The notes beneath the pieces were generated by a model. That model did not search any database. It had not been told where the DNA came from and saw only the letters and a list, made by a program, of their open reading frames with translations. Source: Roseomonas rosulenta (GTDB lineage Bacteria > Pseudomonadota > Alphaproteobacteria > Acetobacterales > Acetobacteraceae). From it: a stretch of 32,171 nt of DNA. Position numbers and translations under genes: made by a program. Below, piece by piece: positions 23,973 through 32,017 of this stretch; positions within the stretch are counted from its first letter, which is position 1, and the number at the start of each line of letters is the position of its first letter. Where the stretch lies: assembly GCF_016106005.1 (NCBI RefSeq), contig NZ_JACADR010000021.1:1-32171 (forward strand), in the 5' to 3' direction.

Positions 23973-25394
23973 CTATGCCTTCCCTGACATCTGACCGGTC
24001 TCGGCGGGATTCGCCAGGGGGAGGGTGGCGGCGCGCTCCAGCGCCCGCGCGCCGCGGAAGGCCAGGTCGTCGCGATACAGCGCCGCCACCACCTGCACCG
24101 CACGCGGCATCCCCTCGCCATCGAGGGCCACCGGAACGCTGATGGAAGGCTGGCGCGTGAGGTTGAAGGCGAAGGTCCAGGGCGCCCAGTCGCGCCAAAG
24201 CGCCTCCGCCGGCTTCAGCGTCGGCTGGTCGGCGGCGAAGGCGGCGGTCGGCGTGCAGGCGGTCAGCACCAGGTCGTAGCGCTGGTGGAAGCGCGCCATG
24301 GCGTGCGCCGCCTCGAGCCGCATGGCCTCCGCCGCCAGGTAGTCCACCGCCGCCATGTCGCCGTCACGCCGCGCGACATCCAGGATGCCGGCATCGAGCA
24401 GCTCGCGCTTCTCCTGCGGAATGGTCGCGACGACGCGCGCCATCGCCACCGACCAGACGCGCCCGAAGATGGCGCGGGTGTCGGGCAGGCCGGGATCGGC
24501 CTCCTCGACGATGGCGCCCTGTTCCTCGAGCATCCGCGCCGCACCATCCAGTACGGCGACGCCATCGGCATCGAGCGGCGGCTCGAAGCCCATCCGCCGC
24601 ACCAGGGCCACGCGCAGCCCGGCCACGCCGTCCTCGATGCCGCTGCGCCAGTCGCGCGGGTCGTCCGGCAGGGCGTAGGGGTCGCGCAGGTCGTGGCGCG
24701 CCATGGCGCCGAACATCAACGCCGCGTCGCGCACCGTGCGCGTCATTGGCCCCGCCACCGCCACATGCCCGAAGGCGCCGAGCGGCCATTGCGGGATGCG
24801 CCCAAAGCTCGGCTTCACACCGACCAGGCCGCAATAGGCGGCGGGAATACGGATCGACCCGCCGGCATCGGTGCCGATATGCAGCGGCCCGAAGCAGGCG
24901 GCGCCCGCCGCGCCGGCGCCGGAACTCGACCCGCCCGGCGTGCGCTGCGGGTTCCAGGGGTTGCGCGTGATCCCGTGCAGCGGGCAGTCGCCGGGCGACT
25001 TCCAGCCGAACTCGGTCGTGGTGGTCTTGCCGATGATGACGGCGCCGCTCTCCTTCAGCCCCATCACCGCCGGCGCATCCTCGGACGCCGGCGTGGCGTC
25101 GGTGGTGCGGCTGCCGCGGCGTGTCGGGAAGCCCGCCATGTTCAGCAGGTCCTTCACCGTGGCCGGCACGCCGTCCAGCGGGCCGATCGGCCGGCCGGCC
25201 GCCCAGCGCGCCTCGCTCTCGCCCGCCGCGGCCAGCGCGCGCGGGTTCATCGCGGCGAAGGCGTTGACCCAGGGGTTGTAGCGCGCGACGCGCTCCATCA
25301 CGGCCTTCAGGGCCTCGACCGGGGAGAGGCGCCGGCGGGCATAGAGGCCGAGCAGCGTCTCGGCCGACATCAGGGCGGGGTCGGTCTCGGTCAT
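23973..25394 (-). CDS. Amidase signature family enzyme
   Basis: A 473-residue amidase. The Ser-cisSer-Lys triad is visible: Lys81 in VPATVKDLL, the serine cluster in GGSSSG (154-159), and nucleophile Ser180 in GTDAGGSIRIPA, followed by GLVGVKPSFGRIP. The length fits. It hydrolyses a carboxamide to acid and ammonia; carbamoyl or ureido substrates are also known in the family. In the canonical rut pathway the second step uses the isochorismatase-like RutB; here an amidase directly follows rutA (60 bp), suggesting it replaces that step or acts on another amide. The ATG has no clear ribosome site. Confidence 0.92.
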   Translation of the reverse strand: MTETDPALMSAETLLGLYARRRLSPVEALKAVMERVARYNPWVNAFAAMNPRALAAAGESEARWAAGRPIGPLDGVPATVKDLLNMAGFPTRRGSRTTDATPASEDAPAVMGLKESGAVIIGKTTTTEFGWKSPGDCPLHGITRNPWNPQRTPGGSSSGAGAAGAACFGPLHIGTDAGGSIRIPAAYCGLVGVKPSFGRIPQWPLGAFGHVAVAGPMTRTVRDAALMFGAMARHDLRDPYALPDDPRDWRSGIEDGVAGLRVALVRRMGFEPPLDADGVAVLDGAARMLEEQGAIVEEADPGLPDTRAIFGRVWSVAMARVVATIPQEKRELLDAGILDVARRDGDMAAVDYLAAEAMRLEAAHAMARFHQRYDLVLTACTPTAAFAADQPTLKPAEALWRDWAPWTFAFNLTRQPSISVPVALDGEGMPRAVQVVAALYRDDLAFRGARALERAATLPLANPAETGQMSGKA

Positions 25395-25454
25395 CGGCGG
25401 GGGCGGAGGGTGTGCATGGCCCCCACCATGTCCTCCGGCCCCCCGCCCTTCAAG

Positions 25455-26534
25455 TCATGCCGCGAGGGCGCGCCCCTGCCGGCAGGCCATCAGCGGCTGG
25501 ATGCGCGTGCCGAAGGCGTCGAGCCCCGCCAGGAAGTCGTCGAAGGTCAGCATGATGCCCTTCACGCCGGGCATCGCCGCGACCTCGTCCAGCATGCGCG
25601 CGACATTTGCGTAGGAACCTACCAGCGTGCCCATGTTGAAATTGATGGGCGAGGGCGCGCGCAGGAAGGACGCCGCCATCGAGGTCTGGTCGAGTGCGGT
25701 GTCCTCCGCCGCCTTGCCGAGCAGATGCGCGAGCGCGTCCTTGTCGGCCCCCTGGTTGTAGAGGTCCCACTTCGCCATCGCGGCCGCATCCGTCTCGTCG
25801 GCGATGATCATGTAGAGCATGTAGGCGCCGACATCGCGCCCGGTCCTGGCCGCATGCTGCAGCACGCGCGCGGGGACCGAGGCCGCCTTGGTCGGTTCGT
25901 TGACGCCCTCGCCCAGGCAGAAATTGTAGTCGCAGTACTGCGCGGCGAATTCCATGCCGCGATCCGACTGTCCGGCCGCCACCACCTTGATCGGCGCCTT
26001 GGGGCGCGGGCTGAGCACGCACTTGTCCATCTGGAAGTACTCGCCCTTGAAGTCGGACAGGCCGGTGCCCCAGAGCTCGCGCAGGATCCGCACATATTCC
26101 GTGCTGTAGTCGTATCGCTTGCCGAAGTGCTGGTCACCGGGCCAGAGGCCCATCTGGGTGTATTCGATCTTGTGCCAGCCCGAGACGATGTTCACGCCGA
26201 AGCGCCCGCCCGAGATGTCGTCGATGGTGGCGGTCATGCGCGCGACCATCGCCGGCGGCAGCGTGAGCACCGCGGTCGAGGCGAACAGCCGGATGCGCGA
26301 GGTGACGGTCGCGAGCGCCGACATCAGCGTGAAGGATTCGAGGCCGTGGTCCCAGAACTCGGTCTTTCCGCCGAAGCCGTGCAGCTTGATCATCGACAGC
26401 GCGAAGTCGAGCCCGTAGCCCTCCGCCTTCTGTACCACCGCCTTGTTCAGCTCGAAGGAGGGCATGTACTGCGGCGAGGTGGCCGAGATGATCCAGCCGT
26501 TGTTGTTGATGGGGATGAAGACGCCGATGTCCAT
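25455..26534 (-). CDS. rutA: RutA-like flavin-dependent pyrimidine monooxygenase (LLM class)
   Basis: A 359-residue luciferase-like FMN monooxygenase that follows E. coli RutA almost end to end: [73 protein letters not shown], then [19 protein letters not shown] and [20 protein letters not shown]. RutA opens the uracil ring between N3 and C4, using FMNH2 and O2, to ureidoacrylate. The start at 26534 is set by AGGAGC upstream and by alignment with the conserved N-terminus; a longer frame to 26681 runs through the operator repeats and is rejected. None of rutB-G or rutR is present in the window, so the true substrate may be a uracil analogue or another cyclic amide. A separate flavin reductase is required. 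Confidence 0.88.
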   Translation of the reverse strand: MDIGVFIPINNNGWIISATSPQYMPSFELNKAVVQKAEGYGLDFALSMIKLHGFGGKTEFWDHGLESFTLMSALATVTSRIRLFASTAVLTLPPAMVARMTATIDDISGGRFGVNIVSGWHKIEYTQMGLWPGDQHFGKRYDYSTEYVRILRELWGTGLSDFKGEYFQMDKCVLSPRPKAPIKVVAAGQSDRGMEFAAQYCDYNFCLGEGVNEPTKAASVPARVLQHAARTGRDVGAYMLYMIIADETDAAAMAKWDLYNQGADKDALAHLLGKAAEDTALDQTSMAASFLRAPSPINFNMGTLVGSYANVARMLDEVAAMPGVKGIMLTFDDFLAGLDAFGTRIQPLMACRQGRALAA

Positions 26535-26594
26535 CGCGGGCTCCTGGCTCCATGGGGCCACGCCGTCCCTGCGCGGCCCGGCGCCGGCGGACTG

Positions 26595-26648
26595 GACGTG
26601 GCGGATTGACCGCCGCGCATCGCGTGACGCGGCGGATTGACCGCCGCG
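26595..26648. promoter_or_regulatory. Two tandem palindromic repeats, probable operator pair
   Basis: GGCGGATTGACCGCCGCG occurs at 26600-26617 and again at 26631-26648, identical over 18 bases; with one mismatch the match extends left to 26595 and 26626. The period is exactly 31 bp, about three helical turns. Each copy is a dyad: in the right copy CGCGGCGG and CCGCCGCG pair perfectly around ATTGA, and in the left copy there is one mismatch. The pair lies between divergent rutA and the deacetylase-like gene, which suits a dimeric repressor or activator bound on one face of the helix. Confidence 0.65.
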
Positions 26649-26664
26649 GAACCGCAAGTAGCGT
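26637..26664 (+). promoter_or_regulatory. Possible promoter of the deacetylase-like gene
   Basis: TTGACC (26637-26642) within the right-hand repeat is followed after 16 bases by TAGCGT (26659-26664). If real, a protein bound to that repeat would cover the -35 and repress the gene. The ATG follows 28 bases later. Confidence 0.35.
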
Positions 26665-26692
26665 GCCAGGACGACCGGCACGGAGACGAACG

Positions 26693-27604
26693 ATGAGCGA
26701 GAGCAAGCCAGGCCCCTGGGAATGGGAGGAGCCGCACTGGCGGCGCATCGTCGGGCGCGCGCGGGCCGGGCGCTCGCTGGCGCCGGCGTCCTGGCCCGGC
26801 AGGGCGCGCTGCGCCGTCAGCCTGTCCTTCGACGCCGACCACGAGACCATCCCGCTGCGCGATTCCGATGAGAGCCCCATGCGCATCAGCCAGGGGCAGT
26901 ACGGCGCGCGCCAGGGCGTGCCGCGTATCCGCGCGCTGCTGGCGCGGCATGGCGTGAAGGCTTCGTTCTTCTACCCGGCCGTCTCGGCGCTGCTGCACCC
27001 GGAGGAGGTGCGCGCGGTGGCCGACGATGGCCACGAGATCGGCATCCATTCCTGGATCCACGAGGCGAACACGCAGCTGCCGCCAGGTGTGGAGCGCGAC
27101 CTCACCTTCCGCGCCGCCGACACGCTGGAGAAGCTGACCGGTCGGCGCCCGGTGGGCATCCGCACCGCGTCTTGGGATTTCTCGGTCGACACCATGTCGA
27201 TCATCCAGGAGCTCGGCCTGCTGTATGATTCATCGCTGATGGCCGATGACGATCCCTATGAGCTCGAGGTGCAGGGCCAGCCGACCGGCATCGTCGAATT
27301 GCCGCCCGAATGGATCCGCGACGACGCGGTGTATTTCAACATGCTGCGCTTCTCGGCGCTGCGCCCCTACACGCCGCCCTCGGCGGTGGAGGAGATCTTC
27401 CGTGCCGAGTTCGAGGGCGCGCTGGCCGAGGGCGGGCTGTTCCTGCTGACCATGCACCCGCACGTGATCGGCCATCGCAGCCGCATCGCGCTGCTCGACC
27501 GCCTGGTGACGCTGATGAAGGGCACGCCCGGCGTGTGGTTCGGCACGCATGAGGAGGTGGCGCGCTGGTGCGCCGCGCAGGCCGGACTGACGCCGCGCAC
27601 CTGA
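26693..27604 (+). CDS. Polysaccharide deacetylase family protein, PgdA/cyclic imidase-like
   Basis: A 303-residue NodB-fold metal hydrolase without signal peptide. Metal-site residues are Asp47/Asp49 in SFDADHE and the His119-x3-His123 pair in [23 protein letters not shown] (65-79) matches the subgroup holding Helicobacter PgdA (HP0310) and Pseudomonas cyclic imide hydrolase, and [11 protein letters not shown] is the C-terminal family motif. A cytoplasmic member of this branch next to RutA and amidase more likely opens a cyclic imide or amide ring than deacetylates glycan; this is inference from context. It is divergent from the rutA operon across the tandem repeats, so shared control is likely. 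Confidence 0.87.
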   Translation: MSESKPGPWEWEEPHWRRIVGRARAGRSLAPASWPGRARCAVSLSFDADHETIPLRDSDESPMRISQGQYGARQGVPRIRALLARHGVKASFFYPAVSALLHPEEVRAVADDGHEIGIHSWIHEANTQLPPGVERDLTFRAADTLEKLTGRRPVGIRTASWDFSVDTMSIIQELGLLYDSSLMADDDPYELEVQGQPTGIVELPPEWIRDDAVYFNMLRFSALRPYTPPSAVEEIFRAEFEGALAEGGLFLLTMHPHVIGHRSRIALLDRLVTLMKGTPGVWFGTHEEVARWCAAQAGLTPRT

Positions 27605-27620
27605 CGCTACAGAGCCACTT

Positions 27621-27645
27621 CGGATCGCGGCCGTGCCGCGATCCG
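27621..27645. repeat. Hairpin, 11 bp stem, first of two related copies
   Basis: CGGATCGCGGC (27621-27631) and GCCGCGATCCG (27635-27645) form a perfect stem with a CGT loop, 16 bases after the deacetylase-like stop. No T-run follows on the plus strand. It shares most of its stem with the hairpin at 27764-27790, in the same orientation. It probably marks the 3' end of the plus-strand gene. Confidence 0.6.
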
Positions 27646-27763
27646 GGAGCGCACGGCGCGACCGCGCCCAGACCGCCAGCCGCCCCCAGCGCGGCACTCC
27701 ACGGCGCGGAGGCAAGGGCCGCGGATGCGGCCCGCCCGCCGTCTGAGGGCAAGACAAATACTT

Positions 27764-27790
27764 CAGGATCGCGGCTTCGCCGCGATCCTG
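27764..27790 (-). terminator. Rho-independent-like terminator of the TctC gene
   Basis: CAGGATCGCGGC (27764-27775) and GCCGCGATCCTG (27779-27790) pair perfectly over 12 bp with a 3-base loop. On the minus strand it begins one base past the TctC stop and is followed by GAAGTATTTGTCTT, T-rich for this genome. It can also fold on the plus strand and may act in both directions. Confidence 0.65.
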
Positions 27791-27791
27791 C

Positions 27792-28775
27792 TCACGTCAC
27801 GACAATGTTGAACTGCCGCGCCACCGCGGTCCATTCGCCGATCTGCTCGTTCATCGTGGCGATGAAGTCGTTGCCGAGCAGCGTGGGCGTGCGCGGCAGG
27901 GTCTGCAGCTCCTCGAAGCGCGTCATCAGCTCGGCGCGCGCCAGCAGCTGCGGGATAAGCGCGGACAGCCGCTCCACGATCGGCTGCGGCAGGTTCTTCG
28001 GCCCCGACAGCCCGAGCCACTGCGCCGAGGTCAGCCGCGGATAGCCGAGCTCCGCGAAGGTCGGGATGTTCGGGAAGGCCGCCAGGCGCTGCGGCGTCGA
28101 GATTGCGAGGGCGCGCAGCACCCCATCCTTCAGCAGCTGCACGTTGGTGGTGATCGGGTCGATGATCGACTCGATCTGGTTCGCCATCAGGTCCTGCATG
28201 GCAGGCGCGGAGCCGCGATAGGGCACGTGGTCGAGGTTGGGCGCATTGGCCGCCCCGGTGAGCATCGCCCCCAGCAGGTGCGGCGCCGAGCCGATGCCCG
28301 AGGACCCGTAGCGCACCGGCCGGGTGCGCGCCGCGGTCAGATACTGGTCGAGCGTCTGGTAGGGCGAATTGGCCCGCACCAGCAGCACGTTCGAGGCTTC
28401 GACCAGCAGGCCCATATGGGTGAAGTCGGTGACCGGGTTGAACGGCAGCGTCGGCATGGTCGCGGCCGAGAAGACATGCACCGAGGCATGGCTGACCAGC
28501 AGCGTGTAGCCATCGGCCGGCTGCTTCGCGACGAAGTCGGTGCCGATCACGCCGCCGGCGCCGGCGCGGTTTTCGACCACGACAGTCTGGCCCAGCGCCT
28601 GGGACAGGGCCGGGGCCATCAGGCGGCTGACGGTGTCCACCAGGCCGCCCGGGGGAAACTGGGCGACCAGGCGGATCGACCCGCGGGTCGGCCAGGCGCC
28701 CGACTGCGCGGCGGCGATGCGCGGCGCGCCGAGCGCCCCGGCCGCGGCGAGCCCAAGAAGTGAGCGACGATTCAT
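27792..28775 (-). CDS. Tripartite tricarboxylate transporter substrate-binding protein (TctC/Bug)
   Basis: A 327-residue periplasmic Bug protein with signal MNRRSLLGLAAAGALGAP and cleavage likely near IAAAQ. Family marks: IRLVAQFPPGGLVDTVSR, VVVENRAGAGGVIGTDFVA and VRYGSSGIGSAPH. The start at 28775 has AGGGAGCAGG upstream; the frame is open to 28829 but that extension has no ribosome site and would spoil the signal peptide. It is monocistronic, convergent with the deacetylase-like gene and divergent from the ATP-grasp operon. Ligand unknown. Confidence 0.92.
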   Translation of the reverse strand: MNRRSLLGLAAAGALGAPRIAAAQSGAWPTRGSIRLVAQFPPGGLVDTVSRLMAPALSQALGQTVVVENRAGAGGVIGTDFVAKQPADGYTLLVSHASVHVFSAATMPTLPFNPVTDFTHMGLLVEASNVLLVRANSPYQTLDQYLTAARTRPVRYGSSGIGSAPHLLGAMLTGAANAPNLDHVPYRGSAPAMQDLMANQIESIIDPITTNVQLLKDGVLRALAISTPQRLAAFPNIPTFAELGYPRLTSAQWLGLSGPKNLPQPIVERLSALIPQLLARAELMTRFEELQTLPRTPTLLGNDFIATMNEQIGEWTAVARQFNIVVT

Positions 28776-29188
28776 GATCCTGCTCCCTGTCCAGTCGCGG
28801 GGGCCGCTAGATGACCGCGGAACAGGCACCCACTGCCTGGTCCGGACCTGCGCCCCGGCGTCGCGACAGACACTGGCAAGAGGCGTGCCGCGACCTCAGG
28901 AGGGACGCGTCCGCCATCATCGAGGGCGGCCCAAGGGGTCCAGGTGGACGTCGGGTCCCGCGCAGGTCGGTGACGGCTGGGCGGCCCGGCACCTCGGCCG
29001 CGCCCGTGCCCGGCGCCAGGATGCGGCGTCGCAAGCGTCGCGCGGCCGCATCGCTCTGTTGGCGTGCACCGGTGGGCGACCGTCGCCCGCGCAAGGGCCG
29101 TCGCGCCACACCCGCCGCGCGGCGCGGAGCGATGCCCGGGCTGCGACGCTTCCATCACGGCATCCGGCGCGGTCTAGACTGCCGGCCC
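28776..29188. other. Long divergent intergenic region
   Basis: A 413 bp gap between the divergent TctC and ATP-grasp genes. The frames open here, including an in-frame extension of the ATP-grasp gene to 28811, encode Arg/Pro/Ala-rich chains without family features or ribosome sites, so I read it as non-coding. It holds a possible promoter at its right end (29150-29180). I see no strong repeat or RNA fold; a small RNA cannot be excluded by eye. Confidence 0.5.
29150..29180 (+). promoter_or_regulatory. Possible promoter giving a leaderless mRNA
   Basis: TTCCAT (29150-29155), 17 bases, then TCTAGA (29173-29178); TAGACT (29175-29180) is an alternative -10. Only eight bases separate TAGACT from the ATG at 29189, and there is no Shine-Dalgarno sequence, so transcription would begin at or next to the start codon. 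Confidence 0.38.
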
Positions 29189-30364
29189 ATGGGAGACCGC
29201 CCGCCCGCCATCGCCCGCCGCACCCTGCGGCGCGACGACGCCTTCCCGCTGCGCGCCGAGGCCCTCGGCTTCCGCTTCCACTCGCCCGACGCGCGCGAGT
29301 ACTGGACGCGCGATGCCTGCTACGCGCTGACGCCCGAAGCGATCGCCGCGCTCGAGGACGCGGCGCGCGAGCTCCACGCCATGATCGACGCTGCCGTCGA
29401 GACCGTCGTGCGCCGCGGCGACTACGTCGCCTTCGGCTTCACCGACCGCCTGGCCGCGCTGGTCGAGGCCTCGCACCGCGCCGGCGAGCCCTCGCTCTAT
29501 GGCCGCTTCGACTTCCGCCTGAGCCCCGATGGCGGCATCAAGCTGTTCGAATTCAATGCCGAGACGCCCGCCGCGCTGCTCGAGGCCGCTGTCGTGCAGC
29601 TCGCCTGGTTCGAGGAGACGCCGCCCGGCCCCGCGACGCGCCCGGGCAGCGACCAGTGGAACCGCATCGATGACGCGCTGGTGGCGCGCTGGCCGGAACT
29701 CCGCCTGCCGCACCTGGTGCACTTCGCCGCCGAGCACGAGCGCGAGGACGAGGTGGCGCAGGTCGCCTACCTGATGGCGACCGCGCAGGCCGCCGGCCAC
29801 GAGGCGGCCTTCCTGCCGGTCGAGGACATCTCCTGGCAGCAGGAGGCGGGCTTCGTGACGCCGCAGGGCACGCCGCTGCGCGCCTGCTTCAAGCTCTACC
29901 CCTGGGACTGGCTCGATGCCGAGGAAGGCGGCCGCCTGCTGCCGCTCGGCCGCACGCGCTGGATCGAGCCCGCACGGCGCATGATCGCCGCGAACAAGGC
30001 GATCCTGGTCACATTGTGGGAGATGTTCCCGCGCCATCCTCTGCTACTGCCGGCATCGCTCGACCGCGCCGCGATCGACGGGCCGGCGATCGGCAAGCCC
30101 GCGCTCGGGCTCGAAGGGCACGGCATGCGCGTGGAGGGTGTCGCGGGGGATGTCTCGACCGAGATCGCGGAGGGTTTGCCACCCTCGCCCACCATCTGGC
30201 AGGCTTGGGCGCCGCTGCCGGGGCACGCGACGCCGCAAGGCGACGCCTTTCCCGTCATGGGCGTCTGGATGGTGGGCGACGAGCCGCGGGGGCTCGGCAT
30301 ACGGGAGGGGGACGGGCTGGTGACGACGCTCGAGGACCGCTTCGTGCCGCATGTGGTGCTGTAG
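29189..30364 (+). CDS. Glutathionylspermidine synthase family ATP-grasp protein (YgiC/YjfC-like), paralog 1
   Basis: A 391-residue protein matching E. coli YgiC/YjfC along its length: FHSPDAREYWTRDACYALT at the N-terminus, SLYGRFDF, KLFEFNAETPAALLEAAVVQ, FKLYPWDWL, RWIEPARRMIAANKAILVTLWEMFP and GLGIREGDGLVTT. The residues equivalent to the nucleotide/magnesium ligands of glutathionylspermidine synthetase are present as Arg106, Asp108, Glu121 and Asn123. The nucleotide lysine is kept in IGKPALGLEG, but the usual SREG reads GLEG. The amidase half of true GspS is absent, as in YgiC. Such proteins are ATP-dependent peptide or amide ligases of unknown product. No ribosome site is seen; the transcript may be leaderless. 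Six bases separate it from paralog 2. Confidence 0.88.
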   Translation: MGDRPPAIARRTLRRDDAFPLRAEALGFRFHSPDAREYWTRDACYALTPEAIAALEDAARELHAMIDAAVETVVRRGDYVAFGFTDRLAALVEASHRAGEPSLYGRFDFRLSPDGGIKLFEFNAETPAALLEAAVVQLAWFEETPPGPATRPGSDQWNRIDDALVARWPELRLPHLVHFAAEHEREDEVAQVAYLMATAQAAGHEAAFLPVEDISWQQEAGFVTPQGTPLRACFKLYPWDWLDAEEGGRLLPLGRTRWIEPARRMIAANKAILVTLWEMFPRHPLLLPASLDRAAIDGPAIGKPALGLEGHGMRVEGVAGDVSTEIAEGLPPSPTIWQAWAPLPGHATPQGDAFPVMGVWMVGDEPRGLGIREGDGLVTTLEDRFVPHVVL

Positions 30365-30370
30365 CGCCGC

Positions 30371-31555
30371 ATGACCTACCCACCCTTCCAGCGCGTCCCG
30401 GTGCGCACACCGCGCGAGGCCGAGGACCGGCTACGCGAGCTCGGCATGCTCGCCCCCAATGCCGAGGGCACGCCGTGGTGGGTGACGGATGCCGCCTACC
30501 TGATCGATGCCGCGCTGGTCGACCGTGTGTTCGAGGCCGCGAAGGGCATCCAGAGTCGCTGCTACGCCGCGGTCGCGGCGATCGTCGGCAGCGGCGACTT
30601 CTCCTATTTCGGCATCCGCAACCCGGCCATGCAGGTCGCCATCGCGCGCTCCTGGGCGGCCAAGGATTCGCCGATGCACGGGCGGATGGACTTCTCCTTC
30701 GCGCCCGACGGCACGCCCATGCTGCTCGACTACGAGGCCGATTCGCCCTTCGGCCTGGCCGAGGCAGGGCACGTGCAATGGGCCTGGTTCGAGGCCTGGC
30801 AGGAGGCCGAGGGCAAGGCCTCCGACAGCCAGGAGAACCTGATCTACGAGACCTTCATCAAGCACCTGCCGCGCTCCGGCCTGCCCACGCGCTTCGCCAT
30901 CGCCGTGGGCGGCGACACGGTGCCCGATGGCCGCCCGGCCGACACCGGCGAGCGCTTCGACGCCGAATTCATCGCCGAGATGGCGGTCGAGGCCGGGCTG
31001 CGCCCCTCCATCTGCTCGATCGGCCAGGTCGGCTGGGACCTCGATGCCAAGGCCTTCACCGACGAAGCCGACGAGCCGCTGCAGGCGATGGTCAAGATCT
31101 ACCCCTGGGACTGGATGGAGGACGAACCCAACGTGGACGTCCTGCCGGAGTGCCGCACGCGCATCCTGCCCGGCGCCTGGACGCGCCTGCTCGCCGACAA
31201 GACCATGATGGCGCTGCTCTGGCACCAGGCGCCCGGCGCGCCGAGCCTGCTGCCCACCTTCCTCGAGCGCCCGGCGCAGGGGTCGATGGTGGCCAAGCCG
31301 CGCCGCGGCTGGGATGGCGAGCATGTCTACCTGCCCGGCCAGACGCCCGGCGTGGTGCCCGAGGAGGCGATGGGCCCGCTGCTGTTCCAGGCGCATTGCC
31401 CGCTGCCCCAGTTCCGCACCAATGCCGGGGAGGTGCACGCCAACCTCTCGGTCTGGATGATCGGCGGGGAGCCCGCCGGCATCGCCTTTCGCGAATCGCG
31501 CGGCCCCGTCACCGGCCCCGCCGCGCGCTTCGTGCCGCACATCCTGCGCGGCTGA
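30371..31555 (+). CDS. Glutathionylspermidine synthase family ATP-grasp protein, paralog 2
   Basis: A 394-residue second member of the family: GTPWWVTDAAYLI near the N-terminus, HGRMDFSFAPDGTPMLLDYEAD, MVKIYPWDWM, LADKTMMALLWHQAPG and IAFRESRGPVTG. Compared with paralog 1 it is clearly diverged. Arg105 and Asp107 remain, but the Glu-x-Asn metal pair is Asp120-x-Glu122, and the phosphate loop reads KPRRGWDGEHV instead of KPxxSREG. It may still bind ATP with changed metal geometry, may recognise another substrate, or may be a partner subunit. It is co-transcribed with paralog 1 (6 bp) and with the DUF350 gene (27 bp). Confidence 0.87.
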   Translation: MTYPPFQRVPVRTPREAEDRLRELGMLAPNAEGTPWWVTDAAYLIDAALVDRVFEAAKGIQSRCYAAVAAIVGSGDFSYFGIRNPAMQVAIARSWAAKDSPMHGRMDFSFAPDGTPMLLDYEADSPFGLAEAGHVQWAWFEAWQEAEGKASDSQENLIYETFIKHLPRSGLPTRFAIAVGGDTVPDGRPADTGERFDAEFIAEMAVEAGLRPSICSIGQVGWDLDAKAFTDEADEPLQAMVKIYPWDWMEDEPNVDVLPECRTRILPGAWTRLLADKTMMALLWHQAPGAPSLLPTFLERPAQGSMVAKPRRGWDGEHVYLPGQTPGVVPEEAMGPLLFQAHCPLPQFRTNAGEVHANLSVWMIGGEPAGIAFRESRGPVTGPAARFVPHILRG

Positions 31556-31582
31556 CGCGCGCCAAGAAGGAAGCAACCGGGA

Positions 31583-32008
31583 ATGTCCGCCGCCGAGATC
31601 CTCAGCCTCTTCCCCTCCACCTTCCTCAGCTTCCTGGTCGCCTTCTCGCTCGGCGCGGTGTTCTGGATCGCGGGGCTCGTGGTCGTCTCGCTGATCACGC
31701 CGCATGCCGAACTGACGCTGCTGCGCGCGGGCAACCTGCCCTGCGCGCTCGCCTTCGGCGGCAAGGCGCTCGGCATGGTGCTGCCCATCGCCGCGGTGGC
31801 GCGCACCGCGGCCGGGCCGCTCGACCAGATCATCTGGTGCATCGTGGCGGTGGCGGTGCAGCTGGTGGTGCACCTCATCCTGACCACGTTGCTGGAGGGC
31901 CGCCTCAAGGAGGAGATCGAGGCCGACAAGCTCGGCGGCGGTGCGGTGTTCATCGCCTTCATGCAGGTCGGCGCGGGCGTGCTGAACAACGCCGTCATGT
32001 CGGGCTGA
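31583..32008 (+). CDS. DUF350 family membrane protein (YjfL-like)
   Basis: A 141-residue inner-membrane protein with about four helices: residues 10-37, 52-72, 82-104 and 120-138. The pattern of DUF350 (AFGGKALGMVLPIAAV, later GVLNNAVMSG) is recognisable. In E. coli, yjfL (DUF350) sits close to yjfM and the glutathionylspermidine synthase homolog yjfC, the same companions as here. Function unknown; a membrane partner for the ATP-grasp pair is a fair guess. AAGGAAG lies upstream of the ATG. Confidence 0.86.
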   Translation: MSAAEILSLFPSTFLSFLVAFSLGAVFWIAGLVVVSLITPHAELTLLRAGNLPCALAFGGKALGMVLPIAAVARTAAGPLDQIIWCIVAVAVQLVVHLILTTLLEGRLKEEIEADKLGGGAVFIAFMQVGAGVLNNAVMSG

Positions 32009-32017
32009 AGCGTGCCG

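Noticed and set aside
26631-26648. RutR binding site
   Set aside because: TTGACC equals half of the RutR consensus, but the inverted TGGTCAA half is missing; the visible dyad uses GGCGG/CCGCC arms instead.
26535-26681. N-terminal extension of rutA
   Set aside because: It runs across the palindromic repeats, shows no RutA homology, and the ATG at 26534 has an AGGAGC site.
28811-29188. N-terminal extension of ATP-grasp paralog 1
   Set aside because: 126 Arg/Pro/Ala-rich residues with no counterpart in YgiC/YjfC and no ribosome site; family homology begins just after the ATG at 29189.
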